Below are positions 6,912 to 9,593 of a stretch of 9,593 nucleotides of DNA, in pieces; position 1 is the first letter of the stretch, and every line of letters begins with the position of its first letter. Position numbers and translations under genes: made by a program. The notes below the pieces were generated by a model that saw only the letters and a program-made list of their open reading frames with translations, did no database searches and was not told where the DNA came from. Origin of the DNA: Sedimentisphaerales bacterium (GTDB lineage: Bacteria; Planctomycetota; Phycisphaerae; Sedimentisphaerales; SG8-4); the NCBI GenBank assembly GCA_016932895.1, contig JAFGCA010000692.1:1-9593 (forward strand), read 5' to 3'.

Positions 6912-7307
6912 ATGGCCATGAGTCGGGATGAGATTTTTGGGAAGGTTCAGGAGGTTCTAATCGACGCCCTCGGAGTCGATGACGACGAGGTAACCGCCGA
7001 GGCGACGCTGATGGGAGATTTGGGCGCCGAGAGCATTGATTTCCTGGACATCGTCTTTCGGCTGGAGAAAGCATTTGAGATGAAGGTGCCGCGTGAAGAG
7101 CTCTTTCCGGCCGAAGGCCTGCTGAACAACCCGGAACTGGTCAGCAACGGAAAGCTAACGGAGAAAGGGCTGACCGAGCTGCGCGAAAAAGTGCCGCACA
7201 CGGATTTGACCGAGTTCGAGAACGATCCCGACATCAACAAGCTGGCGGATCTCTTCACGGTCAATGCGATCGTCAATTACATTGATGCGAGAGTCAATGC
7301 CGGCTGA
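6912..7307 (+). CDS. Acyl carrier protein with a long insertion, AcpXL-like
   Basis: A 131-residue acyl carrier protein. Ser41 in DLGAESIDFLDIVFRLEKAF is the expected 4'-phosphopantetheine attachment site at the start of helix II. The text SIDFLDIVF...K.F..KVP.E resembles rhizobial AcpXL, the specialised carrier for very-long-chain acyl groups of lipid A, more than housekeeping AcpP, which has DSLDTVELV. Between this helix and the last helix (FTVNAIVNYI, 115-124) there are about 45 extra residues (about 64-112, from LFPAEGLLNNPELV to EFENDPDINKLADL), so it is about 50 residues longer than AcpP. The protein is acidic, as expected for the family. GGAGGT at 6896-6901 is 10 bases before the ATG at 6912, the strongest ribosome binding site in the cluster; a second ATG is at 6918. 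It would carry the growing chain for the enzymes encoded around it. Confidence 0.9.
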   Translation: MAMSRDEIFGKVQEVLIDALGVDDDEVTAEATLMGDLGAESIDFLDIVFRLEKAFEMKVPREELFPAEGLLNNPELVSNGKLTEKGLTELREKVPHTDLTEFENDPDINKLADLFTVNAIVNYIDARVNAG

Positions 7308-7316
7308 CAAGCCGGC
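7299..7316 (+). other. Stem-loop across the ACP stop codon
   Basis: GCCGGCT (7299-7305) and AGCCGGC (7310-7316) form a perfect 7-bp stem with the 4-base loop GACA. The TGA stop of the ACP gene (7305-7307) lies within it. No T-run follows, so a simple intrinsic terminator is unlikely. It could mark an mRNA processing or stability site that favours ACP expression over downstream genes. Confidence 0.45.
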
Positions 7317-7387
7317 TGCGTGACATCGGTGATTCACGGCAGGAGTATGCGAATGCAACCTGCCGTTCCTTTTGGTGTAAACCGGAA

Positions 7388-7891
7388 ATGCGTTGGATCT
7401 GGATCGACAAATTTGTTGAGTTTGAAAGCGGCCGCCGGGCCGTGGCGGTCAAGAACGTGACTCTCGCGGAAGAGCACCTGCACGACCATTTCCCGGGATT
7501 CCCGGTGATGCCGGAATGCCTGATGATCGAAGCCATGGCCCAAACGGCGGGCATCCTCGTCGGAGAGGCCAAGGACTTCCAGGAGAAAGTGATTCTCGCC
7601 AAGATCAGCAAGGCAACGTTCTTCGATTACGTGCGGCCGGGAGACAGCATCCGGCTCGAAGCCCGGATTGAGACGATCACTTCTGAGGCGGCCGGCATCG
7701 CGGGCGAGATTCGGCGCGGCGATCAGCTCATCGCCGAGATTGAGTTGATGTTCAGCCACATCGATCAGAACCTGGCCGGCAAGAAGTTCCCCGAGGAGAA
7801 CTTCGTCTTTACCGGGACGTTTACTTCCCTGTTGCGGGACGTCGTACTGGACAAGACCGCTTCCGACAGCCAGAAGACGGGGTCCGCCTGA
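7388..7891 (+). CDS. fabZ: 3-hydroxyacyl-ACP dehydratase, FabZ
   Basis: A 167-residue FabZ-type hotdog dehydratase with canonical catalytic residues: His34 in HDHFPGFPVMP and Glu48 in LMIEAMAQTAG, with the conserved Gln at 52. It catalyses the dehydration step of acyl-chain elongation on ACP. The usual PGV after the catalytic loop is PEC here. About 20 residues beyond the normal hotdog end (after FVFTGTFTSLLRDV) form a charged tail. The ATG at 7388 is the first in frame and gives the normal start MRWIWIDKFVEFESG, the same length before His34 as in the upstream paralogue. No good Shine-Dalgarno sequence is spaced for it; the AGGAG at 7341-7345 fits an out-of-frame ATG at 7353 better. Its TGA shares one base with the ATG of the next gene (TGATG), so translation is probably coupled. 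Confidence 0.92.
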   Translation: MRWIWIDKFVEFESGRRAVAVKNVTLAEEHLHDHFPGFPVMPECLMIEAMAQTAGILVGEAKDFQEKVILAKISKATFFDYVRPGDSIRLEARIETITSEAAGIAGEIRRGDQLIAEIELMFSHIDQNLAGKKFPEENFVFTGTFTSLLRDVVLDKTASDSQKTGSA

Positions 7892-9222
7892 TGGGCGCCG
7901 CACGGGTGGTCGTAACCGGGCTGGGCGCCGTCAGCCCACTGGGCCTCAGTGCCGGGGAAATGTGGACCGGGCTCTCTGCCGGTCGTTGCGGCATCGGCCG
8001 TATCCGGGCCTTTGACCCGACGGGGCTCGCCTGCGAGCTCGCCGGAGAGGTCGGCGACTATCGCATCCAGGAGTACGTGCCCAGAACACACCGCAAAGCC
8101 GTCAAGCTGATGTGTCGCGATATTCAACTCGCCGTCATGGCGGCTCGCGAAGCGGTGGCCGACAGCGGCCTGATCACCAAGGGCATCGATCCCGACAACA
8201 TCAACGTCGATCCAACGCGACTGGCGGTCAACTTCGGGGCGGGCATGATCAGTTGCGATCTTGTCGAGCTGGCCCCGGCGGTCGCCGCCAGTACCACCAA
8301 TGGGGTCTTTGACCTGCACAAATGGGGCCAGCAGGGGCTTCCGCTGGTGACGCCCCTTTGGCTGTTGAAGTATCTGCCCAACATGCTCGCCTGCCACGTG
8401 GGGATCATTCATGACGCCCAGGGTCCCAGCAACACGATTACGTGTGCCGAAGCGTCGGGCCATCTGGCGGTTGGCGAGGCGGCCCAGATTCTCGCCCGGC
8501 GCGATGCTGATATTGCCCTGGCGGGAGCCGCAGAGGCCAAGGTGAATCTCATCATGATGGTGCGGCAATGGCTCCTGCAACGGACCGCCTCCGGATGCAA
8601 CGACCATCCGGAAACGGCCTGCAGGCCGTTCGATGCCGGCGCCACGGGATCCGTCTTCGGGGAAGGCGCCGGTGTCGTCGTCCTCGAATCATTGGAGAAC
8701 GCGCGGAATCGAGGCGCCAAAATCCTCGCCGAGATTGTCGGTGTAGGCCAGAGTCACAACGCTCATGCGGCCTTCGAGAAGCTTGAGCCGGATGGCAAAG
8801 GACTGCAGATAGCCATTGAAAAAGCCCTGGACGACGCTGAAATCGACCCGGAAGAGCTGGATCTGGTCGTTCCTCACGGCACCGGCGTGCCGGGCGATGA
8901 CCGCGCCGAGACCCGTGCGCTCGAGGGGGCGCTGGGGGATGTGGCGGGCAGCGTACCGACGTGGCCGACGAAGAGTATGTTGAGCACAACCGGGGCAGCC
9001 AGTGGCCTGCTCGATCTGATAGCGGCCGTGCGGGCGATGAACGAAGGGGTGATACCCGCGGCGCAGAACTTCACCACCCCGGCAGACGGATGCCATCTCA
9101 ATATTGTCAAAGAAACAAGTCAGAGGCAAATTCGCCACGCGCTGTGCTGCAGTTACACTCACGGCGGGCAAACGGCCGCGCTGGTGGTAAAACACTACGA
9201 TCAAAGGGATGCGGCGAGCTAA
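7891..9222 (+). CDS. Ketosynthase-like protein without catalytic Cys, probably chain-length-factor type
   Basis: A 443-residue thiolase-fold protein of the beta-ketoacyl-ACP synthase II (FabF) family, starting VVVTGLGAVSPLG. Aligning the segment from GPS (178-180) to GEAA (195-198) with E. coli FabF needs no gap and places Glu187 at the nucleophilic Cys163; a Cys is present two residues earlier (Cys185). The first catalytic His is kept (PHGT, His329) and so is the Lys (TKSM, Lys361), but the second His (FabF His340) is Thr366. The gating GFGG near the C-terminus is THGG (423-426). In KS/CLF pairs of type II polyketide systems, the CLF lacks the Cys and shapes chain length as partner of an active KS. 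The next gene, 6 bases downstream, is such a possible partner. Malonyl-ACP decarboxylation for priming is an alternative role. Confidence 0.85.
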   Translation: MGAARVVVTGLGAVSPLGLSAGEMWTGLSAGRCGIGRIRAFDPTGLACELAGEVGDYRIQEYVPRTHRKAVKLMCRDIQLAVMAAREAVADSGLITKGIDPDNINVDPTRLAVNFGAGMISCDLVELAPAVAASTTNGVFDLHKWGQQGLPLVTPLWLLKYLPNMLACHVGIIHDAQGPSNTITCAEASGHLAVGEAAQILARRDADIALAGAAEAKVNLIMMVRQWLLQRTASGCNDHPETACRPFDAGATGSVFGEGAGVVVLESLENARNRGAKILAEIVGVGQSHNAHAAFEKLEPDGKGLQIAIEKALDDAEIDPEELDLVVPHGTGVPGDDRAETRALEGALGDVAGSVPTWPTKSMLSTTGAASGLLDLIAAVRAMNEGVIPAAQNFTTPADGCHLNIVKETSQRQIRHALCCSYTHGGQTAALVVKHYDQRDAAS

Positions 9223-9228
9223 ACGGAT

Positions 9229-9593
9229 ATGAAGACGGCAACGATTCAGCAGCGCGTAGTCATTACAGGCATGGGTGTCGTCTCTCCGCTCGGCAACGAC
9301 GTGGAAACGCTGTGGAGGGCGATTCTGGCCGGCGAAAGCGGCGTGGGTACAACTACCATATTCGACGCTTCCACATTTCCCACGACGTTCGACGCCGAAG
9401 TCAAAGACTACGATTTTCGACGGTATACACAGCACCCGGAATCCCACGAAGGCTGCAGTCGCGGCTCGGGCTTTGCCCTTGGCGCCGCGGCCCAGGCGTG
9501 CCGGCAGGCAGGCATTTCCGTGGAAACGCCGCAGCCGGCCGACGGCATCGACAGAGCCCGGATGGGCATCTATCTCGGCGCCGGCGAAGGCTC
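9229..9593 (+). CDS. Second beta-ketoacyl-ACP synthase, N-terminal part (cut by window edge)
   Basis: An open frame from the ATG at 9229 runs to the right edge, giving 121 residues. It opens with the FabF-type N-terminus RVVITGMGVVSPLGNDVETLW, followed by LAGESGVGTTTIFD at about 35-48 and the strand RMGIYLGAGEG near the edge, which matches the first strand-helix unit of ketosynthases. The region holding the catalytic Cys and His residues lies beyond the window, so activity cannot be judged here. It starts 6 bases after the stop of the Cys-lacking paralogue, which suggests coupled, roughly equal expression of the two as a heterodimer. It is expected to carry out the condensation step with malonyl-ACP. 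The interruption is the sequence boundary only. Confidence 0.85.
   Translation, partial: MKTATIQQRVVITGMGVVSPLGNDVETLWRAILAGESGVGTTTIFDASTFPTTFDAEVKDYDFRRYTQHPESHEGCSRGSGFALGAAAQACRQAGISVETPQPADGIDRARMGIYLGAGEG

Noticed and set aside
8689..9447. A 252-codon minus-strand open frame opposite the ketosynthase genes
   Set aside because: It crosses two convincing plus-strand ketosynthase genes and its translation shows no family features.
6380..9593. Ladderane biosynthesis cluster of anammox planctomycetes
   Set aside because: FabZ, ACP and ketosynthase genes also occur there, but no radical SAM, desaturase or methyltransferase gene is visible in the window, so there is no specific support.

Overview
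The window is high-GC bacterial DNA, fully coding apart from short intergenic gaps. It most resembles a member of the Planctomycetota. That assignment is an inference from gene content: a three-gene SPFH (HflK/HflC) operon whose first member has a polytopic membrane domain, and a FabZ/ACP/FabZ/ketosynthase/ketosynthase cluster. No rRNA, tRNA, mobile element or CRISPR array was seen.

Left part, minus strand (1-4578): an operon of three SPFH/band-7 proteins, read right to left. First is a 691-residue protein with about seven membrane segments and a HflK-like SPFH domain. It overlaps hflC by 4 bases, then comes hflK. A fourth minus-strand gene begins 64 bases after hflK and runs off the left edge; only 45 residues are visible and they look like the start of a membrane protein. 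The three SPFH proteins probably form a membrane assembly related to HflKC, which cages the FtsH protease.

Middle (4579-6379): a divergent spacer with a good sigma70-type promoter, a 6-bp inverted repeat and a 5'-UTR stem-loop leads to a single ABC-2 type permease gene. No ATPase partner is in the window. A GNAT acetyltransferase of the short ArgA-like type converges on it. The acetyltransferase promoter lies so close to its ATG that the mRNA is probably leaderless. A second promoter faces right, into the lipid cluster.

Right part, plus strand (6380-9593): FabZ-like hotdog protein, long acyl carrier protein, FabZ, ketosynthase-like protein, and a second ketosynthase cut by the window edge. 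The order ACP-FabZ-KS-KS and the ACP motif resemble the rhizobial acpXL-fabZXL-fabF2XL-fabF1XL cluster, which makes very-long-chain acyl groups for lipid A. Three members are unusual. The first FabZ-like protein has its catalytic Glu and the conserved Gln exchanged. The ACP has an insertion of about 45 residues. The first ketosynthase has Glu where the nucleophilic Cys should be and Thr where the second catalytic His should be, so it looks like a chain-length-factor-type partner of the second ketosynthase. My working model is a dedicated acyl-chain synthesis machine with its own ACP, a KS/CLF-like pair and one canonical plus one altered dehydratase. Its product cannot be read from this sequence.
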